From Hofstenia miamia (Eukaryota > Xenacoelomorpha > Acoela > Hofsteniidae): a stretch of DNA of 34,261 nt. The translations under genes were made by a program, and so were the position numbers. The notes below the pieces were generated by a model, which was not told the DNA's origin, made no database searches, and saw only the letters and a list, made by a program, of their open reading frames with translations. This document shows positions 19,962-30,357 of this stretch, one piece after another. Location of the stretch: NCBI GenBank assembly GCA_900660155.1, contig CABFPE010000214.1, forward strand, positions 925,784 through 960,044. Direction: 5' to 3'. How positions within the stretch are numbered: position 1 is the stretch's first letter; each line of letters begins with the position of its first letter.

Positions 19962-21529
19962 CTAATGTGTAATAGTCCTAAGAATGTTTATACAAATCTA
20001 ACCTTTTAATTTTTATATTTTTCGTAGTTCTTTAATCTTGTTCTTCATGGGGATCCTCTACATTCGATCTTAAAGCAATTTTCATAATTTGATTATTTTT
20101 TGATTTTTTGTCTCCTATTAATATTGTAAAATGGGATTTGGGTAGACTATTTATAGAAAACAAAACATTGAGGCTAGTTTTACACACATAGGCTTCAAGC
20201 ATTCTGATTAAGAACTACGAAAAATATCAATAATAATTAATAATTGTAATGTTAATTTTGTAAAACATCATAATTTCTTAAATTTGTGGAGTGAAAAATT
20301 TTTGAAAGTTACTTTATCCAGCTCCCATGGAGTCTAGTCGATTATTCATAAGTTTTTTGATATAAATATGAGAAAAAAGAAAATTCACATCCGAGGAAGC
20401 CAATATATCAAATATATTAAATATTGTGGAACTAATCCAGACAACAAATTCAAGTTATTTATATGTTATTGAGAGCATGCATATAAAATTCTTCCAAGTC
20501 TACACAGCAAAGATTACTTATATAAATTAAATATATCGTTATTTAAAATTTAAATTAAAAACTCTTTTGTAAATTTTGAAGGGAATAATTTGTAAAATAC
20601 TGACTATGGCTTTGTAAGTTGAAATTATTTATTCATACATGCACATATATATATATATAGGGCGTTGCAAAAATATTTTTTTTAAATTCAGCAATAACTT
20701 GGTGAAGTTTTTATTTTTGATAAATAACACAATTTTTTTCGAAGTTTTGACGCCGTGAGTTTTAAAATTGTGATAATTGATGCGTTGCTTACACTTGTTA
20801 TTTCATGATTTAACTAGGTTACATGCTCAACTAGTACCTCAACAAATTCGTGATATCCTATTTTGTCACAGCTTGCGACAAATATCCTCTAAAATTATCA
20901 TTGGGAAAAAAGTAAAATCAGTAAACACATTGAGTTAGGTGTCTAACCACATATTAAGAGCTATTTACTACTATATATTGTACTACTATTAATGCAAGGC
21001 ATATTTTGAAAATAGTGTTAAAAAATTCACACCAGTTCTTACATAGTTGCAATAACTAAAAATGTCCATAAACTGGTCCAATCAAATCTCCTATCACGGT
21101 TTGTGTAGTTATTTGCAACAATCCTTTACCCACTGCACCTGCGTTATGCACTCCTTTTAGAAGCTGAACATTTTTGTAAATATCTACTTTTACTTTGTGA
21201 GGAACATTGTAATTAAACAAAGAAAACAGTGTTTCTTTCTGATAAATGCTTCTTCTACAGGACGTTCAATAAACCTGTTGTTTTTTTATGCTGAAGAACT
21301 GTATTTTAGGAAGTTTACTTCAATATGTCAAATTTGAATACACTTACATTAAATTGATTGAGTAATGTTGATTGGTAACCAAATTTTAATTATTGTAGTT
21401 TATTTGTAACCAAGATTGATAATTTGTAACGTAGATTATATTTGTAACGTTGATTGTTATTGGAATTAAAATTTTATATTTTTAAAAAAAGTGAAAATTG
21501 ATTTTTTAAATGGTGTACTAACCTATAAA
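19962..21529. other. No gene seen; microsatellite
   Basis: AT-rich intergenic DNA. A short (AT)n tract at 20645-20659 is followed by gggcgttgcaaaaat, which could be a transposon end, but no inverted partner was found downstream. A cluster of 'ttgtaac' motifs lies near 21363-21450 (tggtaacc, ttgtaacc, ttgtaacg repeated), a loose short tandem array. Confidence 0.5.
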
Positions 21530-21808
21530 CATTTCAGACCTATAAGTGTAACGCCTGTGCTAGGCAAGCTATTAGAGAAATGTATTCTTAAGCACTAGAT
21601 TTTACAAACAATATGGATTTGTAAAAGGACTCAATACGGAAATTGCACTCGCTCATATTGTTGACCACATAGAGAAAGCATGGACAAGAAAGAATTCAAC
21701 ACTATTGATAAACTTCGACTTCCCAGCCGCATTCGATAAGACTCCTCCTCGAGCCATAATTAAGAATCTAAAGAGAAGACAACCCTATAATCCTCCTTAC
21801 ATCGTTTA
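21530..21808 (+). pseudogene. Fragment of a non-LTR reverse transcriptase
   Basis: Starts with HFRPISVTPVLGKLLEKC (21530-21585), the conserved 'YRPISL...K..E' block. After a small gap and frame change it continues at about 21609-21808 with YGFVKGLNTEIALAHIVDHI, then LLINFDFPAAFDKTPPRAII, which holds the first catalytic aspartate region of a LINE-type reverse transcriptase. The piece with the FADD box is absent, so this is an internal or doubly truncated fragment. It differs in sequence from the fragment at 12538 and belongs to another lineage. Confidence 0.8.
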
Positions 21809-22079
21809 GAACGTTTAAAAGTTATGTAAGTTTGACTAAAATTTGTTGGTGAAGTTTTTATCAACTTGAAAACATCACTGTACTAATATACTTTGACACA
21901 ACTATTATTAATAAATAGAACATTTTTGTTAAAAAAATCCAGTCTTTAGCCTGTACTTAATGGGAAGAGACTACTAACGCAATATCAAACCATCCATAAA
22001 TAGAAAACTATTCGACACTCTAAATTATGTCTTATGAAAATTACCAGAAACAAAAATATACACGAATTCAAAAATATTT

Positions 22080-22640
22080 TCTGAAATTTAAAAAAAGAAA
22101 TATATTTTTAATAAAAAAATAATAAAGAAATTGGAATTGCAATTATTTACAAAGACGACTTCAACAAAAAAAAATTTGAAATATTTTGCGGGGAGGAGAG
22201 TGTAAAAATAGAAACAAAAAAAACTACAAAAAAAACTCTCGCAATTGTCTATGTAAAAAAATATCTTGCAAATAGTTTCTTTTTTAAAAAAAATAAATAA
22301 ATTTTTGCACACACTTTTAAAAGATTATATAGAGAAGCACACACAAGATATATTTAATGAAATACGAAAAAAAAATAATATATAAAAGAATATATAAAAA
22401 AATCTAAAAAATATTTTTATACGCACTGTTTCATACATATATATATGTTTACGACGTTCTTTAAAAAAGATAACAAAACATTCTCACACAACAAAAAAAA
22501 CTTTCTCGCGCTAAAAAATGTGTATAAACAAAAAAAAAAAAAACACACAAACCAACCTATTTGGTATATAAAACGAGTAAAGAAAAAAACATTTCTTTAC
22601 ACACCTATATATATATGTGATGAGAATTACCAAAATATAT
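22080..22640. repeat. Low-complexity poly(A)-rich tract
   Basis: Dense A runs of 6-13 bases (for example near 22166, 22217, 22366 and 22533) interleaved with short 'acacac' and 'tatata' pieces. Open frames on either strand here are Lys/Asn or Phe rich and are artefacts of composition. No gene is supported. Confidence 0.6.
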
Positions 22641-22959
22641 TATACAAATAAGTAAATTAAAAAACTTTAAAATGAATATTAAAAAATATTTTTGCACTTA
22701 TAATATAAAAAAACTGAAATTGCAAGGTTATAAATTTTATAATCCTGATTACTCTATTAATAGAAACTAGCAATCGCCATAGCCCAAGTTAACGACTTTT
22801 TATTTGTAAATATTCGTTGTTTTCTTTTTTTTGTTTAGTTGTGTATTACTTTCTTGACGCTTTCAGAATTTGTTATCAGTATTTCTATTTATTGTTAAAA
22901 CAATTTCTGAATATAGATTTTTCTTTCTATATAAAAGAAAGCTTAGTCAAAACCTAGAA

Positions 22960-23250
22960 TTAAGATCAATGACGAAAATATCCTATAAGTCCAATGTTAT
23001 CTATAAAATCAAATGCACCTGTGGTGAGGACTATATTGGCTATAGTAGCAGATAACTAAGCAGAAGAATAAAAACACGAAACTAAGTCAACAATATCAGA
23101 ACGCCTAAGAAAATGTGGATTAAATTATGACATCACATTTTAAGATGAACCATTCCCAAAAATTTAAAAGCAGTGGAAAGTATGGACATAAAATCAATGC
23201 AACCAAATCTTAACAACAAAAATGATTACATATATCAGCATAAATTCTAA
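22960..23250 (+). pseudogene. Penelope-like element GIY-YIG endonuclease fragment
   Basis: The frame ending at 23055 reads NVIYKIKCTCGEDYIGYSSR, the 'vVYkI.C.CG..YIG.T.R' signature of the GIY-YIG endonuclease at the C-terminus of Penelope-like retroelements. It is followed after one stop by LSRRIKTRN. The C-terminal part, near 23143-23220, reads EPFPK, then KAVESMDIKSMQPNLNNKN in a shifted frame. Upstream reverse transcriptase is not visible. The endonuclease would nick target DNA in an intact element; this copy is short and broken. Confidence 0.75.
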
Positions 23251-24015
23251 TCAACGTTTAAATACATAATAATATCGTTTAATTAAATAATGAATATTTA
23301 AAGAGAAATTTTGTAAATTGAGCGAAAATATCTTTTAATCTAATGTTTTTGCTAAAATGATTAAAGATCCTTGATAACAATAATTAAATAATTTAACGTT
23401 AGCTACTATCATTCCCTAGACATAATGACTGCAGCCTAATACGCCAAAACAAAGTTCAATGATACAGAAGGTGTTCAAAAGCAAGCAGAACATTAGACAA
23501 TCAGAACGTAAAGTGGAAGATAGCTGTTAACAAATTTTATGGTTATGCACTTAACTCAATATATTTTATGGCATTACTTTCTTTTGGCTATTTTTGTTTG
23601 TTCCTGTTAGGAACTGGAATAATTTTAACTATTTTCTAAAATGTATATTTTTATAAAGCCTAATGCTAGAGATTATAAATATTTTATATACTTTGGGAAA
23701 TATATTTGTGCATGTGCATATTTTGTGTATATTTTTTTAACTAGTGTCATGTGTTTCATAGTTCGTCAAACCATGAGGGCTGTTGTAAATTTGTTGAGTT
23801 TTTAATCCTAAGCAGGAGAAAACTGGGTTTTAAATTTTAATTCAGGAACGTCTGGCATCTGAAGTTCAATACTTTGTTTATATTTTGGTTAGATATTTAA
23901 CGTAATGCTAGTACTTTTATTAATATTCATTGGTGGAAACATTCTGCAATAATTTCTTTATGCCCATATGGAAACTTCGGACGTGAAAAAGTATTTTATT
24001 ATTCTACTAAACCAT
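23251..24015. other. No gene seen
   Basis: AT-rich DNA with no coding signal, between the Penelope-like fragment and the 3' end of a minus-strand non-LTR element. Confidence 0.5.
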
Positions 24016-24650
24016 ATAAGATAAGATAAGAGAATCTTTATTCAAATAAATGTTAACAATTAAATAACTGATAATTTATTTGAATAGCGTCTTTAAATTC
24101 ACAAAAACACATATATACAATTCACATAAATTACAAAAGAAATCTTGCAGGCTATGGATAAATTTCTATAGTACTATTTTAATAACGAGTTATAGTATAG
24201 TCATTGTTATAAAATTTGTATCCTAGCCATGATTTTCCAGAAATATATTTTTGCTTAAGGAAGATTTTTAAATGCTTTTTAAAAGGTTTCAATTTTTCAA
24301 TATTTTTAATTTCTTTAGGTAGCGAATTCCAGGTTCGAATGGCGACATTATTGAAGGATTTCTTTAAAACGTTCTTCTTATACTTAACGCATGTAAAAAG
24401 CTTTGATCTTGAATGCTGTTTATGAATAAATCCCGGTATTTTAATCGTATTATAAGGTGGTAGGTTTCTGATGAGTATGAAGAATGTCAGAAGGGTATTT
24501 AACATAACTAGTTGTTTTGGAAAAAAAATTGACCTAGAAATGTACTGTTTGGTTGGCGATGAGTTTTTCGTTGTGATATTTAATGCCCATCTTAATTGAA
24601 CATTAAGTTTTTTATAAAGCTTTATAGAAATGGGGGCTAATTCTTTTCCT
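24016..24650 (-). mobile_element. 5'-truncated non-LTR element, 3' end
   Basis: On the minus strand the open frame from about 24646 to 24179 is the C-terminal part of a LINE ORF2. It reads PISIKLYKKLNVQLRWALNI, later LPPYNTIKIPGFIHKQH, and the signature KKSFNNVAIRTWNSLPKEIK ('..SF..RG..LWN.LP..I'), ending FKKHLKIFLKQKYISG. About 150 bases of untranslated DNA follow and end in a CTTATCTTATCTTAT array (24016-24030), the short terminal repeat seen at the 3' end of CR1/L2-like elements. The open state of the frame suggests a relatively recent copy. 5' truncation near 24650 is normal for this class. Confidence 0.85.
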
Positions 24651-24671
24651 TAGCTGGTCGTCATAAATGAC

Positions 24672-24862
24672 CTATTGACCACTATTGTTTGAGTAAATCC
24701 CTTGCCTAAAGTATACCAAGGTTACTAAACCAAGAGCATTTGATTGATTGTATGTTTGGGCGGCAATATAAATGGAGTATACCCACCGTAATGAATGGCC
24801 AGAAAATACAATTGGCCCACGATAGGTTTTTAATCTAAGGTGCCAGTTAGTTGTTTGGTTCT
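24672..24862 (-). CDS. Possible isolated exon, family not recognised
   Basis: On the minus strand a good splice acceptor (atgttgttattgccag|agaac, exon starting at 24862) leads into an open stretch reading NQTTNWHLRLKTYRGPIVFS, then SIYIAAQTYNQSNALGLVTL, ending at a stop at 24672. The composition is that of real protein and CpG/GC content rises locally, but I cannot name the family. It may be the last exon of a gene outside the window, a captured exon, or a relic. It lies directly beside the truncated 5' end of the non-LTR element, which may have inserted next to it. Confidence 0.3.
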
Positions 24863-24914
24863 CTGGCAATAACAACATAGAGAATGATATTAAGAACAAG
24901 CAATATGGTTGCAT

Positions 24915-26022
24915 ATGTGTAAGTGAAGATATTCAAAATTTAAAAAATAATTTTTGAAGAGTAAACTTACTCCAGTAGAAGCTCCTGAATGCTTTATATT
25001 TATTTGCCGCATCTTAAATGGGATATTCACAAAAATATCAAATTACATTTTCATGTGAATTCAATTTTGTAAAAATAATCATGATCACACAAATAACACA
25101 ATAAATATTCAGGCAAGAGAATCTGTAAAGGAATTCTTCAAGAAAGGCAGTACAGTAGAATCCACTTAATAAAACCAATAGATTTTTGCAATCAGGTGAT
25201 CACAATAATATTTCGCCTATATGATACTTGCAGTATTTTAAACCCAAGCTCCGTTTATTAAGCAATCCAAAAATAACAAAATATGTTTGTGGGCTTATCA
25301 CCAATGGTTCAATAAGATCCACAAGGCAAAACACTATAATCTCTGTACCTAGACAGTTCCTTTAACTAATGATATTTTCGAATAATCCTTTGTATAGTAG
25401 TTAAACAGGGAAGCTCCGGTTATTAAATCAATATTATATCAATTAATGTAAAAATTCGAAGCAATCATTAACGAACGAATAAACATTTAATTGTGAAAAT
25501 ATAGCATTTAAAATTTTTCTTAATTTTCGAAAGAATAAATGTTTTCAATCAGTAAATGTCTCAATTACAGAAAATCGCATTGCATGCAATATATTATAAA
25601 GGAGTTTACAGTTTTAAGTATTCGAATCTTAAGATGTAGTCAAGTTCAGAAATGTATTAATTACATATCAAGGGATTTAATATCAATTAAAGATTCCAAA
25701 TGTCTAGTTTCGTATCTCTAAATATTTAAATTACACACTTATTTAAATGTGGAGGTCGTGATATGAAATATGGTCAAAAAACGTTTCATAACCCGATTGC
25801 CACTCTGATTATAATACTGTTGTAGCTAACCCGATGGATATCCGCATCAAGCATTGATATTCTGTTAGAAAGATAGGGTTTTGCTCGAATGACGAATTTC
25901 CTGATATTAACATTTTAATGCTATCATATAGAATTTGATATGGGAATTAAGACTTACAGGCTTTGGAAGCTGTAATGATGAAAAAATAATTTTTCTCATA
26001 CTTCAAAGTGCAAAATTATTGA
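24915..26022. other. No gene seen
   Basis: AT-rich DNA. The open frame at 25539-25721 has no protein-like features. Confidence 0.5.
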
Positions 26023-26028
26023 TTTATT
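26023..26028 (-). terminator. Likely polyadenylation signal of the kinase gene
   Basis: AATAAA on the minus strand about 73 bases past the kinase stop codon. An (ATT)n run at about 26043-26056 lies between them. Confidence 0.5.
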
Positions 26029-26100
26029 GAAAATTGGTAAATTATTATTATTATTACTCAATTTGTAAAATTGAATTGTTCAACAATCATCTGCGCTAGC

Positions 26101-27456
26101 TTATTCACCATCATTAAATTTCCTTTGAATGTAAGAAGTGTCGTAAGTTAAAAGAACAACTTGTATGGCTGTAAAAGATGGCCTATTGGTGCTCATGACA
26201 AAGCAATTTTCAATCAAACACCGCAATATACTATTGCCAACAAATTTAGGGCATTCAATGTTTTCACGGGACTCTAAAAGCTCGTTTTTGTGCTTAATTG
26301 ATTTGTAGGGGCGCATTAATGTAGAGATTTCATAAATTGTGGCTCCATAACTAAACACATCACTTGATAATCCTACCTTTTCTTTGTTTACTACTTCTGG
26401 AGCCGCATAAATATATGTCAAAACATATTGACTTGATTCAGTTGTATACAAGAAGGGCTTCGAAAAGCCGAAATCAGAAATCTTAGCAATCAGCTCATCT
26501 CCAAATATCAAAATATTTCCAGGTTTCAGATCGCGATGAATAATTGGGTGATTTGGACAATCATAATGTAAGTACACCATGCCATCAGCAATATTTTTCG
26601 CCCATCTAAGTTTTATTTCTTCAGGTATTGCTTGATGATTTTGAAACGACGAATCATGCTTATCAGAAAGTACATTCTCCAAATATTTTTCAAGACTCCC
26701 CTTGTTTGCGTATTCCATTATAATATAGCGGTTAGGCTTTTGTTCTGTTTCACCAATATATGCTACGATATTTCTATGTCGTAAGCTTCTGAGAATTTCA
26801 ATTTCCCTTGCATCATATACCAATTTCAAAACAACATTCATTCGCCATTGCTTCCACTCACACTTGTACACATCTTTGGAACTGGAAAATTCCACTTTAT
26901 TGGAAAATTCCGACATTTTTGGAGTTTCATTGGGTATTTCTGAAGACTTTGCAATAATTGGTTGTGGTCTTTCTTCTAACATCCGTTCTTCTGTCTCCCA
27001 ATTAACAAAGTAACAATTTGCTTCAAGGTCATGGTCACCTTGAACTACAATAGTCATAGTTGTTTTAAAGGTTATCATTTTTCTTGTCGAATTTTCAATG
27101 ACAACTATAAAATCGTGGTTTTTATGGAGAAAATATCCATAGTCTAATACACGCTCATCCAACTCCTTGAAGTTCGTGATAACGAAACTCCCGGCAGAGT
27201 TTAAAGTGGAATGTTTTCTAACTGATTTCTGTTTTTCTTCTGCAAGTTCCTTAAACTCTGATACTGATAGTGATGTCTTAACGTTGTGGAGAATCAAGCG
27301 AATCTTATAATGTTCTTTGTTAATATCTGAAAGTTCGATCAGATTTCTAGGAAAAATTTTATCACTTTTCTTTGCTGGGATTGCGCAATTTCCATAGTAA
27401 AAGTTAAAGCTGATTGGTACTAAAGAATCATTTACAACATACAAACGTGATCTCAT
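26101..27456 (-). CDS. Protein kinase, TKL-like, unusual N-lobe
   Basis: A single-exon 451-residue protein. Residues 1-180 have no recognised domain; they look beta-rich, with possible duplicated strands (RLYVVNDSLVPISF and FIVVIENSTRKMITF). Residues 190-440 are a kinase domain: VVLK with lysine 211, a helix-C glutamate in REIEIL (218-220), RHRNIVAYIGE, hinge IMEYANKGSLEKYLE, HRDLKPGN with aspartate 309, DFG at 328-330 and APE at 352-354. The rest (DVFSYGATIYEI) is normal. HRDLK and overall style suggest a Ser/Thr kinase near the MLK/RIPK side of TKL. Odd features: no glycine-rich loop (FSSSKDVYKCEW occupies its place) and only about six residues between the lysine and the helix-C glutamate. 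It may have weak activity or be a pseudokinase. The frame is fully intact. Substrate unknown. Confidence 0.9.
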   Translation of the reverse strand: MRSRLYVVNDSLVPISFNFYYGNCAIPAKKSDKIFPRNLIELSDINKEHYKIRLILHNVKTSLSVSEFKELAEEKQKSVRKHSTLNSAGSFVITNFKELDERVLDYGYFLHKNHDFIVVIENSTRKMITFKTTMTIVVQGDHDLEANCYFVNWETEERMLEERPQPIIAKSSEIPNETPKMSEFSNKVEFSSSKDVYKCEWKQWRMNVVLKLVYDAREIEILRSLRHRNIVAYIGETEQKPNRYIIMEYANKGSLEKYLENVLSDKHDSSFQNHQAIPEEIKLRWAKNIADGMVYLHYDCPNHPIIHRDLKPGNILIFGDELIAKISDFGFSKPFLYTTESSQYVLTYIYAAPEVVNKEKVGLSSDVFSYGATIYEISTLMRPYKSIKHKNELLESRENIECPKFVGNSILRCLIENCFVMSTNRPSFTAIQVVLLTYDTSYIQRKFNDGE

Positions 27457-27915
27457 ATCAATAATGAGTCACAGTGGTTCATTCGACACTGCCAACTCAT
27501 CGCATTCTTTCACAGTTATATAGTATCCGTAATCTAAATGAAAGAGTTGGTAAATTTAACGAAGGGGAAATTGCTTTGTACATATTCTCCGTCTCCTTCT
27601 AATATTGATTTTGTCACTGACTTATATTTCCCCATATGGTTAAAAATTGTATTGAATTATCTATAAACATTCACGTTTTTACGCGTTCAAAGACGTTTGT
27701 GCATAGAATACTCATATACCTATTTAAATAGTTCCATTTAAGATTATATGTCTTGAATGCTCTTTGATATACTTTTGACAAGGCTTTTTCAGAAAAACTA
27801 AAAGTAAAAAATTTGAAGTAATCATTTTTTTTACTATAATCTCTAAATGAGCTTTCATAGAAATTAGGAAATTATTCTAATATAGCAAAGCAATACCACT
27901 TCAAATTTGTTGCTT
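27457..27915. other. No gene seen; upstream of the kinase
   Basis: AT-rich DNA upstream (on the minus strand) of the kinase start. Any promoter or 5' exon should lie here, but no TATA box or acceptor close to the start codon is convincing. Confidence 0.4.
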
Positions 27916-28053
27916 TTAAGAAAAATGACCTGATAATATGTCTACATTTATGTTGCTAATGTGGTGCCCGACGATACCATAATTTCCTCGAACTTTTTTG
28001 CTTGGAATACCACATGATCTTTCCTCCGCAGAACTTGATGGCGATGACACCAT
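27916..28053 (-). CDS. Small ORF, possible 5' exon
   Basis: A 45-codon minus-strand frame with ATG (MVSSPSSSAEERSCGIPSKK, then VRGNYGIVGHH). Its composition is more protein-like and richer in CpG than the surroundings. It is on the same strand as, and 460 bases upstream of, the kinase, so it might be a leader exon (a TTATCAG|GTCATT donor-like site is near its end). Chance is equally possible. Confidence 0.2.
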   Translation of the reverse strand: MVSSPSSSAEERSCGIPSKKVRGNYGIVGHHISNINVDILSGHFS

Positions 28054-28845
28054 GTTGTTTGAAAATCAATTACTAGAATTTCCTTAAATATCACTGTTAT
28101 GTAATAGTTGACGTGACTTCAGTCCGGAATTTAATGATAAACTATATCTAAATTTTCAGAAGCAGTTTATTTTTCACTTGAAAGTAAACTATAAATTTCA
28201 TATATTGTGTAAGAAATCAATAAATTTAATAAGGTTTGACTTCATTTTCGACATTGAATTTCTGTATTTCAAGTTTAGTGCGTCACAGTAAATGAATGCG
28301 TAATTCAGAAATGCTTGTAGTCACAAATAACATGAAATGCATTGTAACTTCACCATATTAGTTCCTTCCTTGTAATAATAAATTGAATGTATTCTTACAT
28401 AGTCTCTATATTTATAAATGCATTAATTTCCAATGCATTTTGTAATGACTTTGTAAACATTTAAAAATGCACCAGACTTTTGTTTAATTTGTTTTAAACA
28501 AGTAGTTCAATTCAAAGATCCATTTATTCATTTTATAAACATGCGCAGCAACACCAATTTATCTTATCGATTCCTATTACATGTATATTTTTGAAACTTA
28601 GTCATTATTTTTTAAAAGTATACAGGTGTGTTCGATACGTTGCATTTCTTAACATACAATTTTCTTACTCGTTTAGGATCTTACTCCAGAGGATGTCTTT
28701 TATATAAATACGCAGAGTATATTTTAATTCATTCAAAATCCGTATTTAGTGGATAAATTCATTAACAAATTTAATTATTTTTTAATTCGTAATTAAGAAC
28801 ATTTTTGATGATTTTTAAATTGATTTGTAGAATCGCGCGTAATAA
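28054..28845. other. No gene seen
   Basis: AT-rich DNA without coding or repeat signals. Confidence 0.5.
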
Positions 28846-28900
28846 AGCTGCCTAAATAACAAATCCATGCTCCTACCGTGATTTAGTTGTTTAGGCAGCT
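28846..28900. repeat. Hairpin with 15-bp arms
   Basis: agctgcctaaataac (28846-28860) and gttgtttaggcagct (28886-28900) are reverse complements with one mismatch. A related piece, agctgcctgaaata, occurs in the same orientation near 29341-29355, so the interval 28846-29355 may be bounded by copies of one motif. It contains the GAGCC arrays listed next. Confidence 0.6.
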
Positions 28901-28958
28901 ACCACTTGTAAATAATTATCTAAATTGTGACTAGAGCATACGAGGACAGACTTGTCAA

Positions 28959-29252
28959 CGAGCCGAGCCGAGTCGAGTTTGAGCACATTTTTGGATATAC
29001 AACGAGCCCAAAACGAGCCTTTTTTAAGCAAATGAAATTTATAGTTCTGCTTGTTAATTAAATTATGCAGATTTTTCTTATTTTTTCATTCGGCATGCCT
29101 TTCTTATAATCTTATTTAAGAATTGTTGATTAAATAATAGTAAGATCTATGTAAAAAATTCCTTGAGCGCAATATTTTTTAAAAAATATTGAGTTAAAAC
29201 CAGCCTCATTGAAAGGTTCTAAGTGGCGAGCCGAGCCGAGCCGAGCGAAGCC
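28959..29252 (+). repeat. Clustered GAGCC / GAGCCGAGCC motifs
   Basis: Runs of (c)gagccgagccgag occur at 28959-28977 and 29227-29252, with single cgagcc copies near 29003 and 29015. All are on the plus strand and GC-rich within very AT-rich DNA. Clustered short repeats of this sort are common inside the ends of hAT-type elements, and hAT material lies 300-900 bases downstream, but a direct link cannot be shown. Confidence 0.55.
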
Positions 29253-29542
29253 GAACTTCCTTAAAATCTAATGAGAATTATTTAGGCAAACTGCATTTTG
29301 CCAAAACTTACTTTGAAAGTGTAATGAAAAACATTACAACAGCTGCCTGAAATAGTAGCGAAAAACATTATCAACGTGTTTTCATATTTTAATATTCTCG
29401 AAAAAATTACCTCAGAATTTTAAAATTTAACAATCAAAACTAATTATATTGTAATCATTTTGTTGAACTAATCCAGTCAAATTCAATTACTGATAATAGC
29501 TAAAGTTAATTCCAACTACAACTATCTTAAGGGGGGAAGATC

Positions 29543-29827
29543 TTAAAGGGCAATTGTTAAGAAGTCAACTACTAAAATTCCTGAATAGAACTTCGGATTG
29601 AAACATCGTAAGCAGTCAAATTGAGTTTTTGGATATTCATTTAATAATGGTTGACAGATAGAATCAGATGAACTTTGTGAAATATCTTTTGGGTCCTCAA
29701 AGTCTACCACTGTCTTTTTAGTTTTGGAGGTACGTTGAACATCCAGATCATTGTCTGAAGATCTTTTCTTACTATTAGATGATGTAAAAAAATTACTTAA
29801 CTTTGATTGTACACCAGACATATCCAA
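29543..29827 (-). pseudogene. hAT/TTF-type transposase N-terminal fragment
   Basis: 94 codons. It starts MDMSGVQSKLSNFFTSSNSK, with basic NLS-like KKRSS and SKTKKT and an acidic, Ser-rich linker. It then enters the conserved start of the TTF-type zinc-finger region, QPLLNEYPKTQFDCLRCFNP ('QP.L..YP.TQFG...R.FN..WF'). After KFY similarity is lost and the frame ends. The rest of the zinc finger, the RNase H-like catalytic core and the dimerisation region are absent. This could be a dead transposase or a domesticated-gene fragment; the adjacent hAT terminus favours the former. Confidence 0.7.
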
Positions 29828-30211
29828 ATGTTAATCCAATTTAACTATATTCCGAAAAACAAACGTTAGGACCCGAAGGCTGACTTAATAATATATGATA
29901 GCTGATCAAAGGATTCTAGATAGACATCTACCGACAATAAGTGTTATTTGTTACAAATGACTTTATCTAATCTTTTCTATTACAATTGTTCGGGATATTA
30001 TCGGACTTTGGACATTAAATTCCATTATTCATATCATTCATGGTCAAATAAGCTGTAAAGTAAATAGATACTGTAATCTTTTCAACTTCAAACAGTGATA
30101 AAAGTGATTAAGTGTTAAAGCATATAATGCTTTCCGGAAATTTGCGTGTGAAAAAATGCGCTGATTTGCAAATTTCATTTGGGGGGGGGGACTCGCTGAG
30201 CTACGCCACTG
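29543..30211 (-). mobile_element. Truncated hAT element, 5' part
   Basis: On the minus strand the sequence starts at 30211 with CAGTGGCGTAGCTCAGCGAG followed by a run of ten C (30181-30190 in plus-strand G). CAGTGGCGTAGC is a well-known hAT terminal sequence. About 350 bases later comes a coding exon (29827-29543) matching TTF-type zinc-finger hAT transposases. Coding similarity stops near 29560. No opposite terminus was found, so the element is truncated or the remainder has been deleted. Confidence 0.7.
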
Positions 30212-30253
30212 CAATGCCTCCAATTCAATTTGCAAACAACCCATGTCCTACGT

Positions 30254-30357
30254 GCAGGTCAACCCAACCCAATCCAACCCGCACTTGAAAAAAAAACCAA
30301 CCCACGACCTGCACGGGTTGGGTCAACCTGCAAGCCCGCGCGGGTCGACCCAACCCG
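30254..30357. repeat. GC-rich compound palindrome, hAT-like subterminal repeats
   Basis: gcaggtcaacccaaccc (30254-30270) and gggttgggtcaacctgc (30315-30331) are near-perfect inverted copies. cccgcgcggg (near 30335-30344) and gggtcgaccc (near 30342-30351) are palindromes, followed by caacccg. Repeated ACCCG/CGGGT-type motifs like these are typical of the ends of some hAT families. It lies 43 bases outside the CAGTGGCG terminus, so it probably belongs to a second element. No coding sequence. Confidence 0.6.

Noticed and set aside
20645..20680. gggcgttgcaaaaat after an (AT)n tract as a mariner-like terminus
   Set aside because: No inverted partner or transposase sequence found within the following 2 kb.
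22088..22651. Open frames in the poly(A)-rich tract
   Set aside because: Lys/Asn- or Phe-only composition caused by A/T runs; no codon structure.
30044..30244. 66-codon minus-strand frame across the hAT terminus
   Set aside because: It runs through the terminal repeat and the ten-base C run, so it is not a plausible protein.
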